A DNA stretch of 64,000 bases from Anoplopoma fimbria (taxonomy: Eukaryota; Chordata; Actinopteri; Perciformes; Anoplopomatidae): contig NC_072467.1 in the NCBI RefSeq assembly GCF_027596085.1, positions 14,191,976 to 14,255,975 of the forward strand. The letters run 5' to 3'. The translations under genes were made by a program, and so were the position numbers. Positions 1 through 13,461 of this stretch are shown one piece after another. The stretch's first letter is position 1. Every line of letters starts with the position of its first letter. The notes under the pieces were generated by a model. It was not told where the DNA came from and searched no databases. It was given only the letters and a program-made list of their open reading frames with translations.

Positions 1-466
1 CGACACTTAGGCTAGGACATGATGGTACCTAAATCATTAGGATAAGAAAACCAACCATACCAGACCAGTACAATCAGGGTAATCCAGTTCAGTCCAGTTT
101 GATGCAATCCAATCTTCATAGTCCTTTAGTCATGAGTTCACTCACAAAGTAGCAAGACTGGACCTAAGAAGCCTCGGCTCAACCAGTAAGGTAAGGTCCA
201 AGAGATTTCCTTTGATTATAATGTGATGCAATGCAATCCAGTTCTTTTTCCAGTTAAACACACTTTAATGTCAGGCAGTTGGATGCAATACAGTCCATTT
301 CTAGCCCCAATCCACATGGTTCCATCACAGACTTTGCTGTGAGTCCACGCCAGACTTCCGCCCCAAGGCAATCCGTTTCCTTATGATCCAGTCTACTCGT
401 TTTTATTTCAGTGAAGATCTAGTCCAAACCAAAACGCATCCAAATCCTTTCCCCTCGTATCCATTC
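1..466 (-). other. ntrk3: 3' untranslated / downstream flank of ntrk3
   Basis: This is sequence downstream of the TAG in transcript sense. It holds no coding signal. On the + strand positions 60-340 repeat loose variants of GATGCAATCCAGT and CCAGTCCAGT, a degenerate low-complexity pattern rather than a clean tandem repeat. One AATAAA hexamer lies about 60 nt after the stop. TrkC 3' UTRs are typically long, so the true transcript end may lie outside the window. Confidence 0.5.
402..407 (-). promoter_or_regulatory. candidate polyadenylation hexamer AATAAA
   Basis: TTTATT on the + strand reads AATAAA in ntrk3 sense, 60 nt past the stop codon. It is a perfect hexamer, but in AT-rich DNA such matches are common and no cleavage-site context is obvious. 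It could serve a short 3' UTR form. Confidence 0.2.
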
Positions 467-652
467 CTATCCCAGTATGTCCAGATAGACCGGCGCGGCT
501 TTCATCATAGTGAACAGCAACTTCTGAATGTCTTTGATGTTGAGGCGCTGTTGTGGCTCCCTCTGCCAACAGCCCAGCATCATATCGTAGACTTCTTTGG
601 GACAGAGCCTGGGGCGCTCCAGTACCCTCCCCTGAGTGATGCACTCTATCAC
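467..652 (-). CDS. ntrk3: ntrk3 last coding exon (kinase C-lobe end, PLC-gamma site)
   Basis: Seen: after the acceptor tcttcccag the minus strand reads [54 protein letters not shown] and VYLDILG, then stop TAG at 467-469. [10 protein letters not shown] is the conserved C-lobe tryptophan/arginine segment of tyrosine kinases. The tail YLDILG is the Trk C-terminal tyrosine site that binds PLC-gamma. Length is 61 codons plus stop. [15 protein letters not shown] and EPQQRLNIK are TrkC-like; TrkB has LQRPRTCPQEVYELM and EPHMRKNIK. The last helix ([10 protein letters not shown]) differs from what I recall for mammalian TrkC (ILHALGKATP), the most diverged stretch of the in-window protein, but the docking motif is kept. 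Confidence 0.96.
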   Translation of the reverse strand: MIECITQGRVLERPRLCPKEVYDMMLGCWQREPQQRLNIKDIQKLLFTMMKAAPVYLDILG

Positions 653-2169
653 CTGGGAAGACAGAAAGACGTACTGTTAAAGAGGAAACTACATATTTCT
701 TTGTTCTCAAGAAGCATTGGTTCTGCAATTAGAAATGACATGTGCTGCAACACACATTGGCTGCGTTGCAGAATGGGTCATTTGACTGGACGCATCACAC
801 AGACAGAAGTATTTTCAAGGTACAGTAATCCATGTGTGCCAATCCAGGAAGGAAATGTGGATAAACCTGCTGCTTTTCTGGAGAGTTGAAACACTTTGAT
901 GGTGAGAAATAGGAAAATATAATTTTGAATTGATGAACAGATGAGAGTATTTCTATCACAATTTATTTATTGTATATAGTATCGGGTCTTTTGATGTATT
1001 ATGAAAATGTGATTCTACATGTAGTTTCCTTTTATGTTTGATATTGTGCCATACTAAATAATATTGCAATGCATGCTGTTTTATCATCATCTTTGGCTTT
1101 TTATGATGGTATATTGCTTTTGTAATGTAACATTGGGAACAATTGTTTTACTCTAACCCACACTTGGGTTGGCAGGTTATGTATTAATGTTGTATTGTCT
1201 GTACTGAACACAGGTTGAGTTATTATGTTATGTCAGTCAGCAGTAAAGAGAAGCTAAACAGACTTTGACTTTGATGCATGCAGAGAAAAGCTTGGACTAT
1301 TTCCTGACTGAGGCATACAATATATGCCACAGGGTTATTAGATTCCTCCAATTAAAGAGATTGCACTGCATTGGACTCATGGTGTCACAGAAACAGCTTC
1401 AACTATTCCAAACTGAGTCTCAATTAGACTTGCACTTGTATATTGACTACTACCTAATGCTGCTATGCTTCAAGTGAGCAAATGCAGTTCATGGTCCACA
1501 ACACCTCAGCCAATTATTTCTGTCCTTATTATCAGTATCAACGAGAGGAAGCTAATAAGATGTTTTTAGCATTTCAAGCTCCAAACAGCCTGCAGGGTTT
1601 TAGAAACTGCTCAGTACCAGTTATCACATTATACCATCGGCCATCTTTATTTAGAAAACTATGGGTCTTTGTTGTCTACTTAGTTAAGTCATTATTATAA
1701 TTATTAAACAGCAGAGCATTTTCCATCAAGCCAAACTATATAACCATTTGCAATAAATGGTATATTTGTTGACCCAAGTGTCTCTGACTGAACTTAAGCT
1801 TTCTTTGCCTATGGTACAGTTGAAAGTGAAGGTGGAGTATAGGCCCATCTGGATATCTGTTTTCTGCTCATAACCTGGGTTCAGTGTTGACCACAGTGTT
1901 TATTTTTTTTGTTTCGCTGAATTAAGAAATTATTATCAAATTATGTTCATATTACCCAAAACCAAAAAGTCATGATATCAATAAGAATGTTATTTTGTTG
2001 TCTGGATCCAATGCCCCAATCCCTTATTGGTATACTACATCATGCTGGTCTCAAACACTCCAATGCTATACCTACGAAAAGTAACGCACTGTAACTCGTG
2101 TATATTCCACAAAATCAATTCATATGAAACACAATGGATAGTAAAGCTTCAAACACAAAAACCAAATTC

Positions 2170-2330
2170 CCCAGACTTTCACCCAGGAGTTTGCTGTTCA
2201 TGTCTCGTATGAAACCAGAAGTCAACATTGACTTAATTGTCACATAACTTCTGTATCACATCTTCCGTAGTAATTTTTAACACAAATCATGATCTTTTCT
2301 TACATCTAAACCTTGTTTCCTTTAACTAAC
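2170..2330 (+). repeat. family-C dispersed repeat copy
   Basis: TTCACCCAGGAGTTTGCTGT, TCATGTCTCGTATGAAACCA and GAAGTCAACATTGACTTAAT are hallmark blocks. Related copies occur near 8030, 25230, 30290, 35335, 36390, 45860 and 60690. Confidence 0.5.
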
Positions 2331-5075
2331 TAAGTTGTTAACTTTGATCAGAGAAGTTTATTTTGAAAAGACTGTATGCATGTAAAAGGTGAAAATTGCC
2401 ATGTTTTGTTTGACATTCGTAAGAGAATACACAAGAAACATCATAAATAATTTTGCAAATATCATGTGAACAGTTGTGTTTATATATATGAGGGTATGTT
2501 GACTAAATAGTGAACGTGGTTGCTGTTGCAATTAAATGCATCTGTTATATTTATTAATAATTACATTATCTCAACAAGGGTACAGTAAGATGGCAATGAT
2601 GAAATCTACACCGAGTGCAGTGAACTAACTGTATTCCTGCATGAGTTTTTAACACATAGTATTACTCTGGCAGACTCACTCAGTCATATCTGTTGTTCCC
2701 TGCTGTCAAATAGGGTCTATTATATTTTCCATGTGTTCAGCACCTTTTGTAAGAGCTTCATTTCCTCTTTGTTTTCCTCTGTGCAGTCATTTAAAAAAAG
2801 CCTCACTGACACTTTCCACATGAAAATGTCTTCCCTCAGGTCATATGACCAGGAAGTAAGAGTAGGAATAGAAATACAGCCTACTCAATTATGCGATTTT
2901 TTGTGATAATAGTCTAAATCTTGCATTAAGGACAGATTCTTTGTCAAAACTTTATAATATTAGAGGCACAAATAATCACAGCCACTGGTGAATTGTGATG
3001 TTTAAATGACTACTTTGGCTTTGGCTCTTCTACCTTTATGGACTGAAGAATTGTATTGCTACAGAACCAACTCTGTCACCACTCTGCTGTTGCACTTTCT
3101 ATCTTGAATAGAAATCAAGTTATTTTCTGTTGCCTTGTCTTGGTGGTTCGCTGTGAAGCTACTGTCAACGAAGCTCAACAATTCTGGCACTGGCACTGAT
3201 GTTTCCTGTTAAAAGCCTTCCAGTAGCTGAAAAGGCACATTCATTTGCTTACTTGAAACTTCAGCAAGAAGTGTTTTATTTTTCATTAACAGTAATTAAC
3301 GCCAATCAATATGATGGCAAAGCAGAAGCAATTAATGAATGAAAACAGTACTTATGTTTCATAAAGTCAGAGCAGCAGACTGGTGAGTATGTTATAAATC
3401 TGTTATTTTCACTTACACACATGCATTTTCTTTTATCTAACCACGTTCTTACACAATAATTTTACTTTTACTTGAGTGAAATATTATAGTGTTATTTCTA
3501 TACCTGTCCAATGACTCTATGACATTCGACTTTCGACCTTTGTATTGTTCGTTGTGGCCTCTCCCCCGGGTACAATAAAAAAAATGGCTTTTGTATGATA
3601 ATGTTCAGTCAAACTGGTATGCTTGTAAAAAGAAAATCAGCGAGAAGAATTGCTCTGTCTGCTTTTGAAAAACGGATCATGCATGTCCTGTCTTATAAAA
3701 GGATGTATTTACTCTCTAGGGTTAAATTGGATATGACAGCTGTTGCAATATCACACCTTTCCAAAGTGCAGTTCTGCAGTTAAACTGAATATACAAGACA
3801 GAGAGACAAGCACTGATTGCTGAGATCACTGAAGTGAATACATCTTTTCTGATTTCCCTCAAGAAATCAATACAACTGACAAAAAAGTGATTTAGGGTCT
3901 TGGCAGACTGATGAAAATGGGATTCTTGGGGCCACATTTAGAAGACATCTGTAATAGACCAAGATAACAAAAACTGGAATTTCTTCATCTTGTATCATGC
4001 CTCTCATTAGTGGATCATAACATATCCGGTATGGAAATATTTCAAAGATGCTTCAGTTCAAAATGAGACCAAATTTGATTATGGATGTTAGTTTTTGATC
4101 AAGGCCAGAATTGTGTCCTACAACTGAACAGATAAGGCTTGTTTTTAGAATAGTCGATTGACGGAAATGCTTTTTGTAGCAGTTGGTGATCAGAAGAGTC
4201 AGGAGTACACAGTCAATGACTGGTAAAGAAAACAATAAATCAAAAAAGTTTTTAACTTTTTTGACAGGGTCCAGTAGTATGCTAGATCACGTACACGCAC
4301 AAACAAACAACGCAAACGGCCAAACGCATGATCTACCCGCTGGCTTACGCCAGGATGAGATGATAAAACAGCAGATGCGAGGGTGTGCATGAATATCTGA
4401 ACAGGACCCATGATGTCTGTGAGGGTTTGAAGCCTCATAAAAATGTGATTCTACAACTCTGTGTGTTTCACACTCCAAAGAATATTTCTGTTTGTCAGGC
4501 TGATCTCTGTGAGATTTTCCTTCAAAATCCAACTCTATAATTCACAAGTCCCTATTTTTATTTCCCCAGAGCACAAACAGACCATAATGAATCTGCACGG
4601 AGTAAGGCTTGTTGATCAATACATACTGACTCAATTTCTTCCACCAGTTGCTGAGCTTGCTGCCTCTCTGGTCCATCCTTTGTTTTTGGAAGAAAAAGTG
4701 CCCACTTACGGAAATGCCAGGACTCTCCCTACACTCACTCACATGCTCAGTGATTTAGGACGAACAAGCCGCCAGTGTCAGAGCATATTTCCCCCTAACA
4801 ACACGAAAAAGACTTGTTGAATGCCAATTCTATTGTTTCCGTATATGGCATGGTAATAAAATAAAAATCCCCCTTAACATTTCTGAAAGAATGTAGAGGC
4901 CAAGATTAATTTCCAGGTCCATGAACCATAATGTACTATTGAGAATGAAAGCACTAGTACCAGGAAGTAGTCTTTCTGCACTACATAGCTATAACTCATC
5001 TCTTGTTACCGTTTTTTTGTCGGTTAAACATCACTGTATAGGAGCTCTATAACAATAAAGTTGAAGTTTAAGAAC

Positions 5076-5212
5076 CATTCAATTCAATTCAGTTTATTTT
5101 GTAGAGCCCAAAATCACAAATTACAAATTAGCCTCAGAGGGCTTTACAATCTGTACACATGCAACATCCTCTGTCCCGGAACCCTCACATCGGCACAGGA
5201 AACCATAGCCAC
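5076..5212 (-). repeat. family-B repeat (LINE 3'-tail type)
   Basis: On the + strand: ATTCAATTCAATTCAGTTTA, GAGCCCAAAATCACAAATTA, CCTCAGAGGGCTTTACAATC, ACATCCTCTGTCCCGGAACC. The same blocks occur inverted at 38440-38570 and in the same direction at 62290-62475. The terminal AATTC repeats look like the microsatellite end of a LINE/SINE tail. In this orientation the tail belongs to a minus-strand insertion. Confidence 0.6.
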
Positions 5213-5613
5213 TTAGAAGTTGTTGACTGGCATCAACCAAACTAAAATGTTCTGAATATTTAAAAAAATATGTGTTTTCATTCTCAAACCCAATTATTTT
5301 AAATGGGTTTATTATAATTATTTTCTTTGTTCTGCTTAAAAACAGTAAAAAATTCAAACATGTTGAATATGTGTGAAATTGTGGAATGGAAACTCCCTTT
5401 TATGCAATTAAATTTTCCAACTAGCCAGAAATATTAAAGAGAACTGGACCTCAGTGTCCTCAATGACCCTGCTGAGGGGTCATGAAAATCACCCAGGTTA
5501 ATCACATTGTAACAAAGGAATGACGGCTGACCCAAATTTTACTATAATTTTCATTAAATCAAGTTCTTATTTGTGGTTAATAAAAGTCATACATGACTTA
5601 AAATAGACTTCTA

Positions 5614-5907
<294 letters not shown>

Positions 5908-8029
5908 TCATTTAAACGCTACAATTATTAAGGGACATACACAAGTTACTCGAAATTACAAGTGGGCACAAGCACACATTTCATTATATTTTTCTGGAAC
6001 AATAGAAAACTGTAGTCATCAAAGTAATTGACTGGACCTGTTTAACCAAATGAAAAAAGAGTGCGTATTATTACATTGTCCAAAAATATGTTTGGGAGGA
6101 CGTCCAACCCTGTCTTCTGTAAATTATCTTTGAATGATACTGCTTTGTTTTACCTGCTATGTTTTGAGGGCTATGTAATGGCTGCAATGGTTCTGTCCTT
6201 TTTGTCCTGGATTTTGTGGGTCCAGACCAATTTATAAGCCATTCGATTTGCATATAGGTCAATTTTCGACCTATATGCCCGCTCTGATCTTACACTGCAC
6301 TTGTCTGATAAAAAGAGTGCACATGCATAATTCTAAGAGTTTCAGTGAACCTCCAGAGGCTGGGTTCCTGTACATTTACATACCTCCTCCAAGCTTAGAG
6401 CTAATACCACAAATAACATTCTTTAAAACTGTATATAGTGAAAGAATAATTTGAAAAGCACTGTTCTCTGGCTAGCAGCTTCAATTCAATAGCACATGCA
6501 CCCTGTGGCATTTCATTATGAGTGTTTAAATACAAAACTGTACGCACAATGATAATAATGAGGATCCAATAAAAATTCAATACAGCCTACTAAGTTATTA
6601 CATACAGCAGGGCGGTCACTTCCTGTGGATTCTGTCATTGGGTGGAGTTTTCCGCTAATCAAACATGAGTAATGGTGAGGATATGAGAAGACGCGCGGCC
6701 CAGAATGTCTTCTCTATTATCCGACAGCGTGTACATCAGACAGACTGAATCATTATTCATCTGCTCCTGCCCCGCTCTCCGACTGCTGTGAAATCATAAA
6801 GCAGCTTGACTAATTTAGTCAAATATGTGCCTCCTAATCACGACTCACATAATGAATGACCTCCAGTGACTAATCGCCCTTCCTGCACCCCCCTCCCCTC
6901 CACCCTCATTCATCCAATGTCTGATTCCCCATCACCTCTTCCTCCTGTCCTGCCATCCTCTACCCATTTCTCCATCATGAATTAGTCATTTCTTCAATAT
7001 TCAAAAAGCACTTTTACAACTTTAATTTAATCTCTTATTAGTGATCATTGCTGTGTGTAACGTGCTCTAGCCCTTTTTTCTCTCTAATCATTAACATACA
7101 CTGACTTGAATACTTTCCAGGCATGAGAAATCCTAGGGGTAAAGCTGTGTCTTCATTCAATCCATTTCCTTCAAATAACGAAATTAATTTGTGAATGATT
7201 GCTCATTCATTAACAGCTCATTCACTCCTGGGATTAAGATTTGGCAGTATTTCAGTTTTGTCAACAGAAAATGATCGTTATAATTCATCATCAGTCATTA
7301 TTGGAGTGAATGAAGAGTGGCGGCGTAACCACATGACATCACCATGCATTGATTTTGCCTCATTACAATTCCACTTGACGTTCAAGTTTGGTGATGGATA
7401 TAAACACACCCCTATAAACTAGAAATAATGCTCTAAAAAGTTTGCACTTTGCATTGGATTTTTAACCCATCATGGCAATAATGTATTCTAATTATGATGG
7501 GTAGTGTCTTGGTGAGAGAATATCAAACATTCAGTCTCTAACAGCATACATTACTTCTTGCTGATGATCCATAAGCTCACTATGTTCCAAAACTCATATT
7601 TTAACTATAATGTCATTCTGTAATCAAATGTGACCTGATGAGATGTGGATCCACTGCAGCTGTATTGTTGGTGTCTTGTAAACCCATGAGGGTTGGGCAC
7701 GTTTTTGTGCATGACACGAAAATAAAAAAAATTATCTAAAAATATCTATAGCTCAATACAAAGTGTCTGTCTCAGTCCAACAGGTGCTCTTCCATAAATC
7801 TTTTTCATGGCACTCATTTCCACATGTCAGAGCAGTGTAATTATTAACATTAATGATTGCTGCATCCCAGTTCTAAGACTCTGGTCTTGTGCATTATGAC
7901 TCACTGTCATGGCTCATTGCTGGCTGTTCTCATTCACTTTTCATACTTATTACTTAAAAAAAGTAACTATAATTATAATTTGTAAACATCACACGTAATC
8001 CTGAGCCAAGGCCTGCAGAGCTGCCGCAA

Positions 8030-8400
8030 AGGAAGTCAGGTGAAGTAGGTGAGCGACATAGTCAGCGTCGGGGTGGATGGATGGGTCAAAGAAACACATG
8101 ACTTTCACCCAGGAGATCAATGTTTTTGATAAGTCAACATTGAATAAGTCAAAAAGTACGTTAGAATAAGTCAATCCGGACTTATTCTAACATACTTTGT
8201 TTTACCCAATTTAGGTAACAACTTTAGTTTATTACCTAAGTTACATAACAAACACAGGACTTTCATACCGGAGGTTGATGTTTTTGTCCCATGAGAAACT
8301 AAAAGTCAACATTGAATTATATGTACATACTTTAGTTACCCATTTTATGCAGTTATCTTCGTAAGGAAGTTAAGTCACAAATGTACTTATGTTAAGCTAA
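8030..8400 (+). repeat. family-C repeat, tandem pair with hairpin
   Basis: Two family-C segments in a row: GGATGGATGGGTCAAAG with GACTTTCACCCAGGAGATCA, then CAAACACAGGACTTTCATAC with TTTGTCCCATGAGAAACT. Between them is a 17-bp inverted repeat (8156-8172 / 8179-8195). Confidence 0.55.
8156..8195. repeat. 17-bp inverted repeat, 6-nt loop
   Basis: GTACGTTAGAATAAGTC and its complement (one mismatch) around AATCCG, within family-C sequence. Confidence 0.85.
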
Positions 8401-8829
8401 ACAACAATCTTTTTCCAAACCTAATCTAAGTGGTTGTGTTGCTTTAAGAGGTTCTGTACTGTAGGGGCTTGCCCAGGCGTACTCATAGCTGTAGTTGCTG
8501 GACAATCGTAGGATAACTCTTCGTAAGATATCATGCACATCGTTGTCTGAGAATCGATGCTTGTGGAGACAATTAACAGAGCTATGAAGTGGGAGGGTTG
8601 GCTGGTTGTGTAAACCCATTACAAACAGTGGGAATGGCTAATGCCCCTAACGTTATGCACTTTGCATGATTTGGCGTTGCGGCTGATGTGATCCCATCAC
8701 AAGATTGTCTATAGTTTGAGTTTGTTTCTGAGAAATCAGGTTTTCAACACTACATCTGGCATTCTATTAGTTGGGTAATTTTGACAAGGTTATTGAACAA
8801 AAAAATCCAAGAGTAGTGGAGAAATCTGT

Positions 8830-9010
8830 CAGCCCACATTTCGAGCGCACAGAAGCAGTCTGAGTGTGAAGTAAAGGGGTGAAGCTAAAGCGCAGGAAAT
8901 TGGAGCAAGCAACAATTTATCTGAGTGCAAGCATACAGTTTGAACAGCAGCAGAGCAAATCCAAACGCAAGCATGGACTATTTGAGCATGATGAAGCAAA
9001 GTTTTAAGGG
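8830..9010. repeat. degraded dispersed repeat (GAGCG..GCAAGC type)
   Basis: Repeated short motifs such as GAGCAAGCAACAATTTATCT, GAGTGCAAGCATACAGTTTG, AACAGCAGCAGAGCAAATCC and AAACGCAAGCATGGACTATT resemble a degenerate teleost repeat I recall, built from AGCG/GCAAGC units. Class unknown. The reverse-strand frame 8829-9017 is not a gene. Confidence 0.4.
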
Positions 9011-11407
9011 ACAGCATTACATATCTTGAAAAAGGAAATCAATTTATCATGTCCTTAAATTGAAAGTCCATGCTCTTGAATAGATATAGAAAAAAACCTC
9101 AATGGATTTCTTCCTGTCTTACCAGTAGATGAGTCCTTTTCAAAAGCGCTTAATTAATTACATTTATTCTCAGGCTTCATGTTTAATCCCAGGGTTACTG
9201 TTAGCCTTGGGCCAAGAGCTGGCCTGAGGCTAATCTAGACCACCTTCCACAGTGCAGCACTAAGCTTACAGCTAAGGCACAGTGTTCATGGAGAATGCAT
9301 TTTCTGCTAAAACAGCTAACCAAATGTCTGGTAAATGTATTAACCTGGTACCTGTTTCCGTTTGTTAAAAAACTGTTATAGCCCTAAAGATTCAAGTCAA
9401 TTTAATACTTACAATTTGTCTGCTGCAAACCATGCTCATTCCTACCTAAAAGGTTGTGATGGATCACTTTTTTTTAAAATTAAAAATAAGCAACAAATCT
9501 CAGCCAGTTGTACACATACACAGAAAAAAAAGAAAATCAGATTAGTACATCAATTTGGATTATTTATACTGACAAAATATTCTTACTACTAAATATCAAG
9601 AAATATATTTATTTGTCATTGTCAAGTGCCTTTTTTACTTCCTGCAACCCTGTCACAGCAAACTGTTAGCAGGTTGTAAAAAACTTTATTATAGAGTTAA
9701 AACTGTTACTTGATGCTAAATTATTATTCATTTAAGTCATTTATTAAGCTTTTAGATTTTTTGGATTGTCACTGTAAATTAATTTATTTAATCTATGTGT
9801 TTTTGGACATTTGGTCAAAGAAAACAAGAAATGCAAGAAGTCACCTCAGACTTTTTCACACATTAAGTAGCAAGCAGAGTCTTGGTAAAGCATCAATATT
9901 CAGTACAAAAACACTGCAGCTTTGGTTTTGTTACATTGTAAAGTCTGGGAAGCCCGGTACAGCCGCGAGCACGCAGCACAGAGGTGTGTGCACTCTATCT
10001 GAACCTGGAGTCCTGTATGCTTCGGTGCTATCTGCTCAGTCTGAGCTGCAGACAGAGTTCCCAGAGTTCTGTTTGACTGCAGGCAAACAGTCTGCACAGG
10101 GAGGAGGATCACTGTAGGAAAATGATATCCTCTGTCACTTTGGCTGTCTGAGCCTGAATTGTAGACAGCTGATGCATGTTAATCAGCCAGCCAGTCATTC
10201 TGTCCTCCCAGACGGCGTACAGCTGGGAGGAAATGTGGCCCCGTGTCTGGAATAGGAATTTTCTGGCTCACTTGACAAGAGATTAACTAAATTAAAAAAT
10301 ACCAATTAAAACAGGAACTGGGGTAAATTACATTTGTCAAAAAAAAAGAAAGATGAGTAAATAAATTAACTTGAACACAGCTCTTTGTTTCCTGTTTCCA
10401 GCACAGAGTCAATATTGGTTTCTCGTTAACCGTGACCATGATCGTTCCATAACCTCAACCAAGTGTTTATTTTTGTGACCAAGACAACGAAGGTCCTGTG
10501 ACTTTAATGAAGTATTCATTTAAACCCAAACAAAGATGTTTCACTAAGCTTAAACATGCACTGAGTAATGTCTAACCACATGCTCCTAAGAAATAGGGGG
10601 CAGCATTGCACCTCTACTACTGGGTCCATACAATCTCAATATTTTGTCATCAGTTATATAAAAAAATAAAAGCCAACTACTAACTAACAGAAGGGCAAGA
10701 ATACTCAAAATACAACTTCTAAAACTCTGAGAGCCTGTCAAAATGACTTATAATCTTCATGTCGATCAACCTACATCTTACTTTAGCCATCTGTTTGTTT
10801 ACCGTGATACTAACTGTACGGTTTGTGTATGCTTTAATAGTTGTAGATAGCGGCCTGGGTCAGGGAATGTGTTTTTTACTTATATTCTATTCTTATGTCC
10901 TTCCCTGAAGATAGGGGACTGCTTCGCCTAGAGGGGTGCATGCAGCGGCCCCGGGGGTTGGATCTTCAGTTGGCTTCTGTGAAAAAAAATAAAAGCCAAG
11001 CTAAAATTTGTCCGAAAACCTGATTTACAGTGGGCTGGTAGAGCGCCTGGTCAAACCTGTGTATTGGTAGCAACAGAAAGTTTGTCGATCCAGTGCATAT
11101 TTGGCTGAATTAAAGGCATCTATTCATGGAAGGATTGTCCATCTAACCGGGTAGGCTGCCTGCCCTCCTACTGCTGGAGTAGTTTCCTAATGGCTGGAAG
11201 GATGAAGCGAAGTCGTGATATCACAAGACTGGACAGGCTGGGGCTAGCTGGTTAGCATTTTTATTTAAGTAGATATCTCTTCAAAAAAATACTTAGAGGC
11301 TATGACATAACGTCAACACTGTAATCTATTCACATTCTGTTGATAATGTTCATTAGTTCAATGTTTCTCAAACTAAAATATGGCCAGATCTTACACATGG
11401 CACCTTT

Positions 11408-11453
11408 AAAGCACCTATAAACTGTATGTATACATACAGTTTATAGGTGCTTT
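11408..11453. repeat. 46-bp perfect palindrome without spacer
   Basis: AAAGCACCTATAAACTGTAT plus GTA is followed directly by its exact reverse complement, centred between 11430 and 11431. The left flank TTACACATGGCACCTTT resembles a family-D terminus. Confidence 0.95.
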
Positions 11454-12189
11454 TAGACAGTGACATGCAAATGTATACAACAAATTCAACCTAAACAACA
11501 TTATGCTGCAAGGTGAAGGATATAAACAAGGGAGTGAAACTGAACCAGTTAACCGCTGATAGGGGTTAATATTAAAAGAGAGTCAGTCAGCCTTTGCTGT
11601 TGCTGTCTACCAGCGGGCCCCACTGAGACACTGGAGCAGCCATTAAAAAGAAAGCAGTCCACAGAAGCTACTTAGGGGGATGGGACTCGATGGAGCCATT
11701 GACATTTACTGCGAAATACAAATTATTTCCCACCATGCCAATTACAGCGCTGAAAGAGTCTCCTGAAAATCCCTATGAGCCGCTGTTGCAAGCATCTATG
11801 GAGACAAACATCTTCTGCACAGGCAGGACACGTACAGGGCGGGCTTCTTCGTTTCTCCATCAGGGACCCACATGATCATTTTCAACATCTCGTTCAGGGC
11901 TCATTAAAATATTATATATCCTTAAAAAACAGCTGCAGGCTAAATAACTTAGAGAAGCTATAAAGTTACTCATAATGTGATGGCCAGTCAATCGTACGTC
12001 CATCCTCCATCTGTCCACTGCTGACATTTTGAGAACAAAACTAAGGTCGTCCAAAACCAGTTAGGGCAGCAGACAATGGAAACCTCCAAAGGCGAGTCTG
12101 CATGGGTGATGACATGTAATTCGCCCCTACGCATAACTAAAGGCACATGTATTAGACAATGAAGAAAGGGTCACGTAAAGTTGAAGGAA

Positions 12190-12500
12190 CTATATATGAA
12201 ATTTTTGCCGCATCAGTTTCGGACGTGTAAAGGGACGGCGTGTCACTTTCCACTAGTTACTGCTCGTTACATGCATTGTGTATTTTCGAAATTAACTTCA
12301 GAGTTCTTAAAAAAACATTTTCGTGCACAGTGTCTTTTCAAAAAAGCACAAGTACTTGATTAGACTTGGGGAAAAGGTTAAGGTTTGGTTTAAATTAAGT
12401 AGCCTACATTTGATAGGTAAAATGATTTTGTTTTTTACATAACTGGCATGAGTTAAGTACAGAACTTGCGTAACCAAACTAATGTAAAATATGTCAATAG
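12190..12500 (+). repeat. family-C-related repeat (GGCGTGTCA type)
   Basis: GACGGCGTGTCACTTTCCAC, GCTCGTTACATGCATTGTGT and ATTTTCGAAATTAACTTC match 55440-55500 (GACGGGCGTGTCAGTTCCAG, CTCCTTACATGCATTGTGCA). This suggests a longer unit of which the family-C blocks are another part. Confidence 0.5.
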
Positions 12501-13217
12501 GACACAAACAGTGGCCTCCTTGTTGAAAGTCTATGTTTGTTTTACCCGTCCGTCCTCAGCTCCTATCTGCCATTCTGGGCTTTTCCCACTCTTTATACTG
12601 CGTCAGTTAATCTAACCATCTAACATTTATGCGGATGGATTTAAATTGGAGTTTTTTGGAAGCCTGGTTTATATCCTGCGGACGCTTATGGGTGCCTTCT
12701 TACTTTGATGCCAGACGCTGAGCGGCACAATTGGCAGTGAGAAACGGTTGGTTTTGGAGGTCCAGGTTTACAAATATCATATACATTTGAAATTATATTT
12801 CTTTGCTTCTCAGTATGAAGCCATTTTTGGTTGCTGTCGATTGGTTACACAAAAAACACTAGCACCAAGCTCTTGAGCTTAGCATCACTGTTGCTGTCTT
12901 TAGCTGAAGTTTGACACTGGCGCATTCATTTAGAATCGCAAAAGTGTCTGGTAACTAAAAGTTAATCTACAACAGCCAACCAAAATGCGGAATTCTCAAT
13001 GACCATGGTATGAATTAGATAATGTTCAGTGTGCAAATATGTAAAAGCTGACATTTTGTTCTGAGATTCTGAGAAAAAAGGTGTTTGTGCTTAGTTCATT
13101 TAATTCTCTTAACTGAGACATGTGTAAATGAGACATGCATACCGTATCCCAGAATTCATTTTTCATTTAGGGTAAAGAAGCAGAGGGAAAAGAACAAAAG
13201 AAACAAACGGTTCTTAC

Positions 13218-13461
13218 CCGGTAATAATCTGTGCTGTAAATGTCTCTGGACATGCCAAAGTCTCCTATCTTCACCAGAAGTCCATTCCCCACCAGACAGT
13301 TCCTGGTTGCCAGATCGCGGTGCACAAAGTGTTGAGACGCCAAGTAGATCATCCCACCTGCGATCTGACTGGCTATGTGAAGCATCTGGGACAGACCCAG
13401 CTCCCCGTTGGTCTGCAGAGGCTGTCCATCCACCAGGATCAAGGCGTCTGGACCGTGGGCT
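13218..13461 (-). CDS. ntrk3: ntrk3 kinase exon 3 (catalytic and activation loops)
   Basis: Seen: one base completes the Arg codon, then [55 protein letters not shown] and [28 protein letters not shown] is the catalytic loop with the base aspartate and the Mg-binding asparagine. DFG is present. The activation loop has the Trk signature of three tyrosines (YxxxYY) that autophosphorylate on NT-3 binding. The acceptor is cttcctcag and the donor GTAAGA falls directly after CGG of YYR. The exon is 244 bp. In mammals, TrkC isoforms with short kinase inserts arise exactly after YYR. I did not recognise such an insert exon in the following intron. All residues needed for catalysis are intact. Confidence 0.97.

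Noticed and set aside
9710..10117. 135-codon + strand frame
   Set aside because: Overlaps degraded dispersed-repeat sequence and changes composition midway; no domain.
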